From Stentor coeruleus (taxonomy: Eukaryota; Ciliophora; Heterotrichea; Heterotrichida; Stentoridae): a stretch of DNA of 64,000 nt. Where the stretch lies: positions 18,439-82,438 of the forward strand of contig MPUH01000207.1 in NCBI GenBank assembly GCA_001970955.1, in the 5' to 3' direction. The first letter of the stretch is position 1; each line of letters starts with the position of its first letter. Below, one piece after another: positions 28,378 to 38,419 of this stretch. The position numbers and the translations under genes are program-made. The notes beneath the pieces were generated by a model, which was given only the letters and a program-made list of their open reading frames with translations, was not told the origin of the DNA and searched no databases.

Positions 28378-28572
28378 TATATTAAAAGGTATTTAAAAAA
28401 TGGTTTATGGAGATTTTTTTGTAAGAAACAATAGGATTATTATGATTTTGTATAAAATAAATATATAAACGTTTTTATATGGCAAAGCATCATATTATTA
28501 ATCTTTAATTCCATAAAGTAAACATTTGAAATCTAAACTTTTAGCATTACTTCCATTTAATCATATTTAAGT

Positions 28573-29124
28573 CTATACGATTTCTTCTTTCGGGACATAA
28601 TCCTCAGTATGTACAATCATATCAGACAACAACTGCAAACTTTTAAGAAGCGCAGCTTCAAGACTATCATTCTCAACCATATTGACAAAATTTCCATTAG
28701 TTCCAATCCTATCTTCATACAAATGTTTAAAAAAATCGTTTTCTTGCATTTTTTTAGTAATAAAGTTAGCATATTTTACCAATTGAACCCTAGATTGAGT
28801 TTTCCTAATTGGTATATTAACTGGAATATTACTTTGTATTTCTGGTACTCTAAGTGATCTATATAAATTATACATTTCAGTTCTACTAGAGTTGTTAGGA
28901 TATCCTACAGAACTTCCATATCTTCTTGACTCTAATCTTGAATGAAGATTTTCACGATTTTTGTCGATAATTTCTATGAGTTTGTTGCTTTGGACAAAAT
29001 TCGAAGTCTTATTAGAAAAGCTTGAATTCACAGTTTCTATGCTTTTATCGCTTCTAGGAGTTGTACTGCCACCTTTTGAAAGACGCCGGTTCAGTTCAAG
29101 GTTTAGAGTGATTCTACGAGACAT
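28573..29124 (-). CDS. Uncharacterised protein, 183 aa
   Basis: Not recognised. The start is placed at the ATG at 29124 (taataATGTCTCG), giving MSRRITLNLELNRRL; the frame extends upstream to 29241 but that part is AT-rich and lacks coding character. N-terminal half Ser/Arg/Asn-rich and probably disordered. Residues ~85-180 look helical, with NLYRSLRVPEIQ, NFITKKMQENDFFKHLYEDR and an acidic C-terminus (SLEAALLKSLQLL, DYVPKEEIV). Divergent from the zinc-finger gene at 29472, 347 bp away. No known domain. Confidence 0.6.
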   Translation of the reverse strand: MSRRITLNLELNRRLSKGGSTTPRSDKSIETVNSSFSNKTSNFVQSNKLIEIIDKNRENLHSRLESRRYGSSVGYPNNSSRTEMYNLYRSLRVPEIQSNIPVNIPIRKTQSRVQLVKYANFITKKMQENDFFKHLYEDRIGTNGNFVNMVENDSLEAALLKSLQLLSDMIVHTEDYVPKEEIV

Positions 29125-29471
29125 TATTATGCGGTTTTGTGTGTAAATATGAGAAAAGGTTTTATGATTTAAATATTGGATATTTTTAGTTGAGTAAATA
29201 GGAATTTGTGAAGAAATATATTTATTATAAACTTTAATCAAGAGATTTTTATGTATTGTGCAGTTTATAAGTGAGATATTTTTTTATTAAGGCAATTTTA
29301 TAGTTTATGATGTTATAAATTTGATAATTTATATGGTTTTATTTCGGAAAAGGGTTAGTTTTTGTGTTTTATTCTTAAAATAGTCAGTTTTTGTAGTATG
29401 AGAAAACCTAGGCAGATTAAAGTGATTTATGATTATTTTGGATATTTTGATGCTGAAGATAAAGTTTGATA

Positions 29472-30236
29472 ATGGAACTTGGTGAATCTTGTCCAGACTG
29501 TGGGAAAAATTTTGCTAAAGTAGAAAAAGTATGTGAATGCACTATGTGCCAGAAAATGTTCTGTGAAAACCATTCGAAGTTAGGATCAAGAAAAGAAGTA
29601 CTGTGTCGAGGTTGCTTTAGAATCCTACTAAGGAAAAAAATGATAAAGGATTACGGACCTGTTGCAATAAAACTAGATAAAGATTTGAGAATCCTTAAAG
29701 CTAATAAAACAACATCTAGGCTTCAGCTAGAAAAAAAAAGAAATACGCATAAAAGACTAAAATCACAACTTGAAAGTCTAAAATCTCAACATCTAGAAAA
29801 AATCCAAGCCCTTAAAGATAATATCTCTAATACTATATCATCGAATTTGTCTCTACAAAATGCTGTTGTGTGTTTAGAGAAAGCTTTAAAAGATATACAA
29901 GAATGTGTTAAATTAAAAAAATCTGAATTTATTTTAACTCTCAGTACCTTAGATAAATTAGTTCAAGAAAAAACAGCTTTAAGCCATGAAGTGCATAATT
30001 TGGATAAACTAATAGAATACTTGAAAATGAACAGTAAAAATAATATTCCAGCTATTAGGCTCAAAAGATTTTGCTGCTTAAACTGCTATAAAAAATTGAA
30101 AGATAAGTTTAGAAAGCATTATGCTTCTAATTCATTTGGGAATTCGGTTATTGCTGAGAGTATTAAGAGAGATAAATATAGTGTTAAATCGCTACCAAAT
30201 TATCGTGGGGATGCTTGTAATTGCTCGATATGCTAG
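29472..30236 (+). CDS. FYVE-like zinc finger plus coiled-coil protein, 254 aa
   Basis: The zinc finger at residues 6-50 has four Cys pairs: CPDC, CECTMC, then FCENHS and CRGC, spaced like a degenerate FYVE/RabBD zinc finger (the R-HHCR basic motif is absent). Residues ~60-185 form a Lys/Gln/Leu coiled coil (QLEKKRNTHKRLKSQLESLK, etc.). A second Cys-rich patch is near the end (RFCCLNCYKK, then ACNCSIC at the C-terminus). The start is the ATG at 29472; an upstream TTG is in frame but unlikely to be used. It could be an endosomal effector-like or Rab-binding protein; function not assigned. Confidence 0.7.
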   Translation: MELGESCPDCGKNFAKVEKVCECTMCQKMFCENHSKLGSRKEVLCRGCFRILLRKKMIKDYGPVAIKLDKDLRILKANKTTSRLQLEKKRNTHKRLKSQLESLKSQHLEKIQALKDNISNTISSNLSLQNAVVCLEKALKDIQECVKLKKSEFILTLSTLDKLVQEKTALSHEVHNLDKLIEYLKMNSKNNIPAIRLKRFCCLNCYKKLKDKFRKHYASNSFGNSVIAESIKRDKYSVKSLPNYRGDACNCSIC

Positions 30237-30950
30237 AAATATTAAATAAATTGTTGAAATGTAAGTTTTATAAGATTTGTTGTTTTGTGGTAATAGATTT
30301 AAATCATGAAACTTTAAATTTTGATTAATTTTTGTTTTATAGTTGAGAAATAGGTAAAAAATGAGAGATTTGTATAATTATACATTAAATCGATGTTTGG
30401 TTTAAATAAATGCTTATAAAATATATTTAATTATACTCTAGCATAATATTTCAGTATACATCAATACACAAAAACTAACTAAAATACATCAATACAAAAT
30501 CTTATATAAAAAAACTTATCAGTAATATTCAATCAAGCCATAATTTATATATTTTACCTAAAAAACAATAATCCTCATAAAAAAAACTATTCCACAAACT
30601 AACAATAGCATAAACATCCTATCAAAAATAAAAAAATCTTAATTTATACAAGCCAAACTATCAAAATATAAAAATTATTATACAATAAAATCTTTAAAAA
30701 ACCTAAAATCATAAACAAAATCTGCCAATAAAATACCAAAAATCCTTCTAAGAGTTTTTATATGAAAATTTCATTAATAACTATCAAATCTACATCTAGA
30801 TTATAATAAAAATCATAAACAATCAAGTGCCAAAAAATTATAAAAAACGCTTAATTTTCTAAACATTATACTATTTGCTTATACACTCAACAGTTTAAAA
30901 AATCAATAATTGTAGTATATAATCGTAAAATCATATAATAAAATAGCAAA
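30237..30950. other. Intergenic region upstream of tRNA, no gene
   Basis: 714 bp, A/C/T-rich, especially G-poor after 30430. Nothing supported. Confidence 0.5.
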
Positions 30951-31034
30951 GCATACATGGCCGAGCGGTCTAAGGCGATAGACTCAAGATCTACTGGAAG
31001 CAATTCCGCGTGAGTTCAAATCTCACTGTATGCA
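30951..31034 (+). tRNA. tRNA-Leu: tRNA-Leu(CAA)
   Basis: 84 nt. Acceptor GCATACA pairs with TGTATGC, discriminator A. D arm GCC/GGC around GAGCGGTCTAA. Anticodon loop CTCAAGA gives CAA (decodes UUG). A long class II variable arm (GGAA/TTCC) and T arm GTGAG-TTCAAAT-CTCAC follow. Internal A box TGGCCGAGCGG and B box are present. A T-run follows directly, as a Pol III terminator. No CCA is encoded, as expected in eukaryotes, and no intron. The outermost anticodon-stem pair is an A-C mismatch. Confidence 0.95.
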
Positions 31035-31521
31035 TTTTTTATATTTCTCATCATAAAAATATCCTACAACCTACCTCTTAAATTATTTTTCTACAACATC
31101 TCTACTTCATACAAAACAAATTTCCTTAATTATCCTAATCAATTATTCTTTTACCCACTTTTTTATCATTAATTTCTCTTTACCTTCCTGAATTTTTTAA
31201 AATATTTTCCCTCATGTTTTCTCTTTTAATAAAATTTTCCATATCACAAATCATCAGTTTGGTTTGATTTTCTCTAAAGAAATACTAAATACTTATTTTT
31301 TATATAAAATATTTCATGATTTTAAAGTTTAGGATATAAAGTTAGCATATTTATTATAGCAATGACCTTTTATTATATATATATTAAATAAACATATAAA
31401 CATATAATGCAAAAATAAGGAAAAAGATTAAGATATAGTTAAGAAAGCATATGAAAAAATTGTGTGGCTTACTGAGTTATACTAAATATATAGAAAGGCC
31501 ATTAAGAACCTTAAATAATTT
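31035..31521. other. Intergenic region after tRNA
   Basis: 487 bp; begins with the T-run terminator, then G-poor AT-rich sequence leading to the next gene. Nothing else identified. Confidence 0.5.
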
Positions 31522-31863
31522 ATGGAAAATTCGGTCAGAAAAGCTGAAGGACCTGCTATTTTGTCTCCTAAGCCTATGAGAATTGCAGAATGTGCACTTA
31601 GGTCGACAATAACTAATCCTTTTGATGGACTTGGTCCTCTTCAGAGATCCTTCAGCTGTGATCAAGAAAACGAACTTCTCCATACAGAACTTAGTTGGAT
31701 ACTTAACTCATCAAACAGTTTTCCTACAAGTAAATCACTTCCTTCACCACTTTTTACTAGATTCTCAGAAAGGCCTCCAACAAGGCATAGAGTAAATCCA
31801 ATAATCTTCGATGAAAAGTTTTTAAAATTCGAGTCAGGTAGCACAGCAAGTGAAGAGTTGTAA
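31522..31863 (+). CDS. Uncharacterised small protein, 113 aa
   Basis: Not recognised. Mixed composition with Ser and Pro throughout, and the highest GC of the small genes here. No membrane segment, no signal peptide. Notable stretches are LRSTITNPFDGLGPLQRSFS and ELLHTELSWILNSS; the latter is a short helix. Starts at first ATG, ends in TAA. The balanced codon use against an AT-rich spacer argues that it is a real gene. Confidence 0.6.
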   Translation: MENSVRKAEGPAILSPKPMRIAECALRSTITNPFDGLGPLQRSFSCDQENELLHTELSWILNSSNSFPTSKSLPSPLFTRFSERPPTRHRVNPIIFDEKFLKFESGSTASEEL

Positions 31864-32428
31864 ATAAATAATTAACTTATTTAAGTGATTTTTTAGTCAT
31901 CTTCAAATTTAATAATCAGCTTATTACAAGTTTTTATTTGTGCCTAGGCCTTCTTTTAAATATTTCAGGATCTCTATGATTTTTAATGCAATCAAGTAGA
32001 TTTTATATATTGAATAATTTAACTGAAGTTGAGCATTTGCCCTAAAAGCTGAAATACGATTTCTTGCCGTTCATTTTCATTAAATCAACCTTAAAAACTA
32101 CTCTTAAAAAGCATATTATGGCAATCTTATAGAAATAATATGAAGCTAACTTTTATAACAAGAATCAAAAAAGTCAATTACCATATAACTAAAAAATGTA
32201 TTAAAAAGCTTACATACCTATAATATTTTTCTAACTAATAGTCAATAATACTAAAAATCTAATCTTCAATATATATTTCTTTAATATTAAAAACCTATAC
32301 TAATAATAATAACAAAAAATTATAATATATTCAAAATCATTGAAATTTTCTACCCAATATCCTAATTAAAAAAACTTATCCTAAATATTTAAGAAATGAA
32401 TGTACTTAAATAATTCTATTGCAATAAT
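31864..32428. other. Convergent intergenic region, no gene
   Basis: 565 bp of AT-rich sequence between converging genes. Nothing supported. Confidence 0.5.
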
Positions 32429-34867
32429 CTAACCCAAATATCTTGATCCTTTCCAATGAGCAGGAGCTCTATAAGCTGTTTCACTCATAAAACTCATTAA
32501 GGATAATGTTGGTCCATCTCTATTTCTTATAGCCAAGACCTTTTCAAGCTGATTTTTTGACATTTGCCACATTCCACTTAAGTAATTATTCATCCCTTTA
32601 CTAAAAAAGTCAAAAAACTCTCTTGTATAAGGTTTCCTCATTAAAGCTATTTCTTTAGACCTTGAATATATGTCTGCTGTTGTAAACTCTTGCTTTTCAA
32701 GACCTTTTTTTAGCGTTCTACGTTTTTTTCTAAAGTACATTTTTGATCTATCAGCACTACGAGATGGGGTAAAATCAGTAAAGTCACAATCACTTGTATA
32801 TAGTTTTAAAGGTTTGGCATTACCTTTTAATACAATTGTATCTATATGTCTACAGTAACGTTGGATTGGCTCAGAAAATGATTCGTATAATGGACCACTG
32901 ATAAGTAATGGGACACCATATATTTTAGTTGATCCTTCTAATGCTGAAGCTACATTAACATTTGGTGACAAGTAAGAAGCATCTATTTTAAATTGACTCC
33001 CTATAGCTCCTTCAATAGCCCAACCTAAATGCATACCAAAACCCATTTTGACTTCATAATTCGGCATCCTTTGTAATAATTTCTGATTAGTCCTATACTT
33101 AAGTATCGCTGGATCTTTATTAACTTTTGCCATTATCTTAAGAAACGATATCATAGTCACATCAGGTAAATAATGAGCTCGTTTCGATGAAGGGTTTCTT
33201 ACAATCTTATCTTCTTCATTAAGAAAAAGTTCATCTTTTTGGAATTTCCACACTAATAAAAACGCATCTCCTATGTTTTTATTAGCTGCACCTAAATATT
33301 TATCAACAAGACCATGGACAATTTGTGCTATTTCATTAACAAACATCATAACCCCTTCTTGTAATTCTTCAGTTGTATCGGTAAAGTTACGTATATCACA
33401 AAAACCATAGATTCCAATAACTTTGTTACCGTTGGCCATTGGGTCTACATCACCACCTGCTTCAACGTTGCCTCCAATTATTAGAGAACCAGCTTCACCA
33501 AAACCTAATGCTAGAAGAACACCAATTTTTAAGATGGTGTTTTCGAGTAATTTGGTTTCGTAGTCTCTTTTTTTGGTTTCTGCTTTACAAAGGCCAAAAC
33601 ATTTTTTGTTTTGGGAATTTTCTTCTTCCTCCCTTTTGTTAGACATTTCTTGGATTTCAGCTGCTGCGATAGGATTTTTGGCTATGATTTTTACTTTTTC
33701 TATCATTTTCTCTATAGGTTTGATAACTAGATCTTCAGAGTCTTTAGTAAAATAGATTGATCCTAGTGTTAAAACTATACATATAAAAATCGTCCTACAA
33801 ACATTAAGTAATGATGTAAGTTTTACATCATATCTCAAATCAAAAATAGATATCAAATTTCCAGATGACGCGTAAAAAATTTCACTAAACCTCAAATCAT
33901 TATAATTAGTCGCATTAGAACTAATATTATGCTGAACTCCATCTCCTGTTGTATATTGCAAATATACAATAGGCCTATTATCACTTTCATGATATGACCA
34001 ATACTCATCCATAGCATAATCAAAACCATCTTGATTAAGAAAAGTATTCAATTCAGTAAGTCCAAATTCCCAACTGGTTTGACTAGTATAATAAAAGTCT
34101 GTCTCAAACAAAGGTAATATAAAAAGTAAAGCAAGGACAATAATAATAACTCTTTTCATAGTAACCTCAGACATTCTTTTTCCAACCTTGCTTTCTTGAA
34201 CTTCAGGCATATCCCTAATAATCTCATCTTCTTCATTTTTCCTCATTTCTCGATTTTTCATAGCGGTTTTTGCATTTTTATAAAGTTTTACAATTCGAAT
34301 GAGTCTTACTATACGAATTATTCTTAAAGCTCGTGTTGACCTTGTCCCAGCTCTTGATGCTTTACCAGCGTTTTGTAAAGATTTACTATTTGATGAACCA
34401 CTTGATAAACCTAAAGCACTTTCCCATATCCAACTAATGTCTGTTATTAGAGAAACCGTTGCTATTAAGTCAAGCCAAAAATAAAAACTCCATTTGTAGT
34501 CTGGTTTGAATATGAAAGATAAAGTAAGTTCAAGGCTGAAAAGAAATAGGCAAATTACAACTAACGAAGAAAATCCATCGTCAGATGATTTTGCGAAACC
34601 AAGGGTTTTTATATCGTCTCCGAATAATGCGTAAATTGTTGCTATGTTTAGAGTGATTGTTACAATGTTTGAGTTGAGGAATTTGTTAATTTTTTCGGAT
34701 AATGTCATTCTGTACCGGATAGGAATGTGCTCCACATTACTGTCTGATGAGTGGTTTTCTCCAGAGATTACTGTCATCTGTGGGACAGTACTAGATAATA
34801 TCGACATTTCTTCTTTATGCACTTTTCCTGTTCTGTCGACTGTACGAGTTAAACTTCCATCTTGCAT
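32429..34867 (-). CDS. Voltage-sensor-domain class III nucleotidyl cyclase (adenylate-cyclase-like), 812 aa
   Basis: A fusion of an ion-channel-type voltage sensor with a cyclase, a layout known from ciliates and apicomplexans. Residues ~66-200 hold four helices, the last being S4 (RALRIIRIVRLIRIVKLYK, basic residue every third position from ~179). A helix at ~236-256, an extracellular domain of ~100 residues and a further helix at ~356 follow, then a HAMP-like linker. The catalytic domain starts at ~481. First metal Asp in CDIRNFTD, second in NIGDAFLLVW. Lys in NKNIGD occupies the adenine-specifying position, favouring cAMP. In VNVASALEG the Asn is kept, but the usual transition-state Arg four residues later is Ala. 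Probably makes cAMP in response to membrane voltage; activity should be treated with caution. No pore loop was recognised. Confidence 0.85.
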   Translation of the reverse strand: MQDGSLTRTVDRTGKVHKEEMSILSSTVPQMTVISGENHSSDSNVEHIPIRYRMTLSEKINKFLNSNIVTITLNIATIYALFGDDIKTLGFAKSSDDGFSSLVVICLFLFSLELTLSFIFKPDYKWSFYFWLDLIATVSLITDISWIWESALGLSSGSSNSKSLQNAGKASRAGTRSTRALRIIRIVRLIRIVKLYKNAKTAMKNREMRKNEEDEIIRDMPEVQESKVGKRMSEVTMKRVIIIVLALLFILPLFETDFYYTSQTSWEFGLTELNTFLNQDGFDYAMDEYWSYHESDNRPIVYLQYTTGDGVQHNISSNATNYNDLRFSEIFYASSGNLISIFDLRYDVKLTSLLNVCRTIFICIVLTLGSIYFTKDSEDLVIKPIEKMIEKVKIIAKNPIAAAEIQEMSNKREEEENSQNKKCFGLCKAETKKRDYETKLLENTILKIGVLLALGFGEAGSLIIGGNVEAGGDVDPMANGNKVIGIYGFCDIRNFTDTTEELQEGVMMFVNEIAQIVHGLVDKYLGAANKNIGDAFLLVWKFQKDELFLNEEDKIVRNPSSKRAHYLPDVTMISFLKIMAKVNKDPAILKYRTNQKLLQRMPNYEVKMGFGMHLGWAIEGAIGSQFKIDASYLSPNVNVASALEGSTKIYGVPLLISGPLYESFSEPIQRYCRHIDTIVLKGNAKPLKLYTSDCDFTDFTPSRSADRSKMYFRKKRRTLKKGLEKQEFTTADIYSRSKEIALMRKPYTREFFDFFSKGMNNYLSGMWQMSKNQLEKVLAIRNRDGPTLSLMSFMSETAYRAPAHWKGSRYLG

Positions 34868-35752
34868 TTTATAAACACTTAATTATTTTTGATTGTAAAA
34901 TTGCTAGTGAAGATGAGGTTTATAAATTTTATCGCCTATAAATCTTCAGTTAGTAGTAAAAGTTTAAGGCAAAGGCTATTCTTTAGCAATTCTGGAGTAT
35001 CAAAAGGCAGAGAAACAGGTTTTATTGAGGAATTTTATGATATTTTTTTTAGCGCAAAATTTTTTGTAGCTATATGATGTTAGAGTATGTCTCAAAAACA
35101 AGAAATTGTGAGAAAACACTGAAAAATATAAAGAATCTGCTAAGGCATTAAAAATCACTGATGTAATTGAAGATTAATTGGTCTGCATTAATACCTATTA
35201 AGCACTCATTTAATAATTATGCTACTTTGGAACGAGCTAAAAAAGTAAATTTTCTTCATAGGAGAAAAAATCGATTACAGCCTTTGAATGCATGGCAAAA
35301 AGAACAAGATATCCTTTAAGATTTTGTGAGGATTTTATTACAATAATCAATCTATATAATCCAAATAAAAATTACTTTGGAGCTTTAATTTCTAAATATC
35401 CATAAAAAAATCAGGAAAATTACAATATTCTTAAGTCATCTTGAGAAAAGCCAAAACCCATTGATACTGAAAATATAAAAGCTTTTTCTCTGAAAGCATC
35501 TTGCTACGTATTTCCAAAAGATGATAATAATATTTACGAAGATAGACTAAATATAATAAATATTAATATTTTACAAAATTTCTTAATTTGCCAATTAATT
35601 CCTGAAAAAAATCATAAACAGCCTTACAATGTTATAGAAAAGCTATAAAAATAAGCTAAAAGAAAGATTTCAAGCTGACAAAACACATCTTCCAACAGAA
35701 TATCCTAGTTATTACAAATATTTTCTCAATGTTAAAGATCATTTTTATTTTT
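34868..35752. pseudogene. Degraded coding-like region of unknown origin
   Basis: 885 bp between two minus-strand genes. From about 35090 to 35720 the + strand shows protein-like fragments broken by many stops and frame changes, for example NNYATLERAKKVNFLHRRKN, then PLNAWQKEQDIL, and LNIININILQNFLICQLIPE. The fragments are not explained by 15-nt introns. The parent family could not be identified. The first ~200 bp are the 5' flank of the cyclase gene. Alternatively this is chance open sequence. Confidence 0.4.
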
Positions 35753-38245
35753 TTAAGGTATTAATAATTCATGCATATTGTCTAATATTTTGGTAATTTC
35801 AATAAATGTTGGCCTTTCAAGTGGATTTACATCCCAGCATTTTACCATTAAACTAATAAGTGCTTTTGGGATATTTTCAGGTATAAGCTTAAGATCAGGT
35901 CTTCTTCCATGGTTAATTACTTGAAATGGAATAACTGCATTATTTGTACCTTTATATGGAGTAACCCTAGAAAGTATTTCCCAAAGGACAATTCCAAAAG
36001 AATATACATCAGAAGGTAAACCATATGGTAAATCTTTAAGTATTTCAGGAGCCATCCAATGACATGTACCTATATGCCCAGTCATCATTTCAGTTGAAAT
36101 AGTTCGAGAAACTCCAAAATCAGTTATTTTTACAGTAGGAAAATCCTGAGGGCAATTGACAGGTTCAGAAAGTAATAAATTCAAACTTTTTAAGTCTCGG
36201 TGGATTATTGGTGGGGTTAATGAATGTAAATAAGCCATTCCTTCTGATATATCTTTAGCAAATTTTATTCTTTGGCTTAAAGAAACATTTGTGTCTCTAC
36301 GTTCGTGTAAAAGGTTGAATAAAGTTTTTCCTGTACAATATTCCATTACAATACAAGATTTTTCACCTATACATGCACCTATATACCCTACGAGGTTTAC
36401 ATGTCTTATTTTACTTAAAGTTTCGATTTCTCTATAAAACTCTTTCATATAAGCATTTTTATTTGTAAGTTGCTTCATAAGTTTTATTGCAACTTGCTGT
36501 TCTCTGTATTTTCCTTTAAAAACTGTACAAGAACTTCCTTTGCCTATAACTTCTTCAAATTCCAAGTCTTCTGGGTTTGAGATTGTGAAATCATCTTTTA
36601 TACTTTCAATAAGTCCAGGTTCAGAAAAAATAAAACTTTCAGAGGAATTTACTGATAATTTTCTTTCAGATACACTTGATTCAACAAATAAAATCTCGCT
36701 TTTTGCGATACTAGCATAAGCATTTGAATGTAAATAGTCTGTATAAGGGATTTCTAAATAAGGTCTTTTAATATAAACTTGATGTATAAGTTCAACATTT
36801 TTTCTATTTGTTTTAAAAAAATCATGTGTAGCTTCAAGATTGTTAATCTCTTCTAATTCCTTACAAAGTATCAACCCTAATTCTTGTTGTTCTGATAAGA
36901 TTATTTTAACAATATCTGTATAAATTTCAGTGAAATCTGATAACTCGAAAATATATATAGAAAATCTTGTGATTGACTTATAATAACTGAGTAAATCTCT
37001 TATTATTTTTGCCTCAAGTGTACCAACAGAACTCCAATCACAATTAATTCTATATTCACTATGGATTCTATATTTTTCTCTTATAATTTCCATATATTGG
37101 ACAATAGTTTTTTTTCCTGTTTCACTAATGAATTTTTGACTTATACTTTTTGTCATAGTCCAAGTCATTTGCACAATATCTAAAAACTCATTAATCCTAG
37201 TAGTAATATTATCCAATTCACTCACATACATATACTTATGTAAAAGTGCAAGACATTTCAAACACACCCTAGGTTTATAAATATGCCTTTTTATCAAACT
37301 ACTATAAAACTTCGGGATTTTATTAGGGTTTTCCAGAGCTTTTGATATAAGTTTTCCAAAAATAAACGAGTCCATAACGGTATTAGCATCTTGAGTTAAT
37401 AATTTGACCCAAGAATTCGTCGATTTTATAAGCACAGAACTTAAACTCCAAGGTACTTTAGCTTCATTTGGCACAGGAGTGTTAATCAAAGCTAGTATTT
37501 CTTGACAATTCCCTCTAAACCTAGGGTCGACAATAAGTAACCTTTTAATAACAGCATTCCACATAGGGTCTTGTGTATTAATCTCACAATATTTCCCTGT
37601 TTTCTGATCTTCCAAAAGTAAAAATGGCTTAGTTTTACATACAATTTGATAAATAATACAACCTAAACCCCACATATCAATACTAAAATCAATGTCAAAA
37701 CCAGAACCAAGAATCTCAGGGGCCATAGTTTCTATAGATTGATGGGTTATATAAGGTAAACCGTTTAAACGTTGTTCCTGAACTTCTTCAATTGGTGTAG
37801 AAAATTCGAAACTCGATAATACTGTTTCTAAAGATTCAGATACAAATATTGTCTCGGGGCTGATATTCCCATGTATAATATTTGATTTATGGACTTTAAA
37901 TAAAGAGTCTAAAATGTTTCTTATGAGTTTAGAATAGTCCTGGGGCTGGAGACTTATTATTCTTTCAGATAAACTTAATAGTTTAGTGTATTCGAAAATC
38001 AATAATCCTCGATGCCTTTCTTTTTTTATTTCTACGAGCTTTAGGACTAGATTTTCGTTTGTGAAACAAGTAATCATAAAGTTTTCTTTGTCAAAATCTT
38101 TTTCACACTCAGGCAGAGGATAAATTTTGACATAAAATAACCCAAGTTCATTCCTGCAAACATAGCATTCTATTTTCCATATATTCTTTAGCCTTTCTAT
38201 AACTTTTAAAACCCCTTGGCTTGTCGATATAGTTTTTAACTCCAT
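35753..38245 (-). CDS. Tandem pseudokinase-TKL kinase, 830 aa
   Basis: Two kinase folds in one chain. The N-terminal one (residues ~1-265) keeps the beta3 Lys (YVKIYP) and the APE-like and GLGCIIYQI segments, but the catalytic HRD reads HGN (IIHGNISPETIFV) and DFG reads SSF, so it is predicted inactive. A ~290-residue helical linker follows. The C-terminal one (from ~560) is intact and tyrosine-kinase-like in style: IGKGSSCTVFKG, VAIKLM, HRDLKSLNLLL (~680), DFGVSR (~705), GTCHWMAPE, DVYSFGIVLWEIL. The order is reminiscent of JAK JH2-JH1, where the pseudokinase controls the kinase, but sequence similarity is to MAP3K/Raf-like TKL kinases. Substrate unknown. Divergent from the transhydrogenase gene, 174 bp apart. 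Confidence 0.88.
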   Translation of the reverse strand: MELKTISTSQGVLKVIERLKNIWKIECYVCRNELGLFYVKIYPLPECEKDFDKENFMITCFTNENLVLKLVEIKKERHRGLLIFEYTKLLSLSERIISLQPQDYSKLIRNILDSLFKVHKSNIIHGNISPETIFVSESLETVLSSFEFSTPIEEVQEQRLNGLPYITHQSIETMAPEILGSGFDIDFSIDMWGLGCIIYQIVCKTKPFLLLEDQKTGKYCEINTQDPMWNAVIKRLLIVDPRFRGNCQEILALINTPVPNEAKVPWSLSSVLIKSTNSWVKLLTQDANTVMDSFIFGKLISKALENPNKIPKFYSSLIKRHIYKPRVCLKCLALLHKYMYVSELDNITTRINEFLDIVQMTWTMTKSISQKFISETGKKTIVQYMEIIREKYRIHSEYRINCDWSSVGTLEAKIIRDLLSYYKSITRFSIYIFELSDFTEIYTDIVKIILSEQQELGLILCKELEEINNLEATHDFFKTNRKNVELIHQVYIKRPYLEIPYTDYLHSNAYASIAKSEILFVESSVSERKLSVNSSESFIFSEPGLIESIKDDFTISNPEDLEFEEVIGKGSSCTVFKGKYREQQVAIKLMKQLTNKNAYMKEFYREIETLSKIRHVNLVGYIGACIGEKSCIVMEYCTGKTLFNLLHERRDTNVSLSQRIKFAKDISEGMAYLHSLTPPIIHRDLKSLNLLLSEPVNCPQDFPTVKITDFGVSRTISTEMMTGHIGTCHWMAPEILKDLPYGLPSDVYSFGIVLWEILSRVTPYKGTNNAVIPFQVINHGRRPDLKLIPENIPKALISLMVKCWDVNPLERPTFIEITKILDNMHELLIP

Positions 38246-38419
38246 AGCTAAGTTATCCTAATAATAATTTTTAATGCACTCCTAACAATATATATAAAGG
38301 GCAATTGGTAGTAAAAAATACCAAAACTTAATCACTGACTTAAAAACTAAAATTTAAAGATAAATGAAATAACAACCCAAAAACTATCCAGAAAACAAAA
38401 AAAACGGATAGTGCGTATA

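Noticed and set aside
34889-35077. 62-codon + strand ORF beside the cyclase start
   Set aside because: Starts with TTG, sits in the cyclase 5' flank, and has no similarity.
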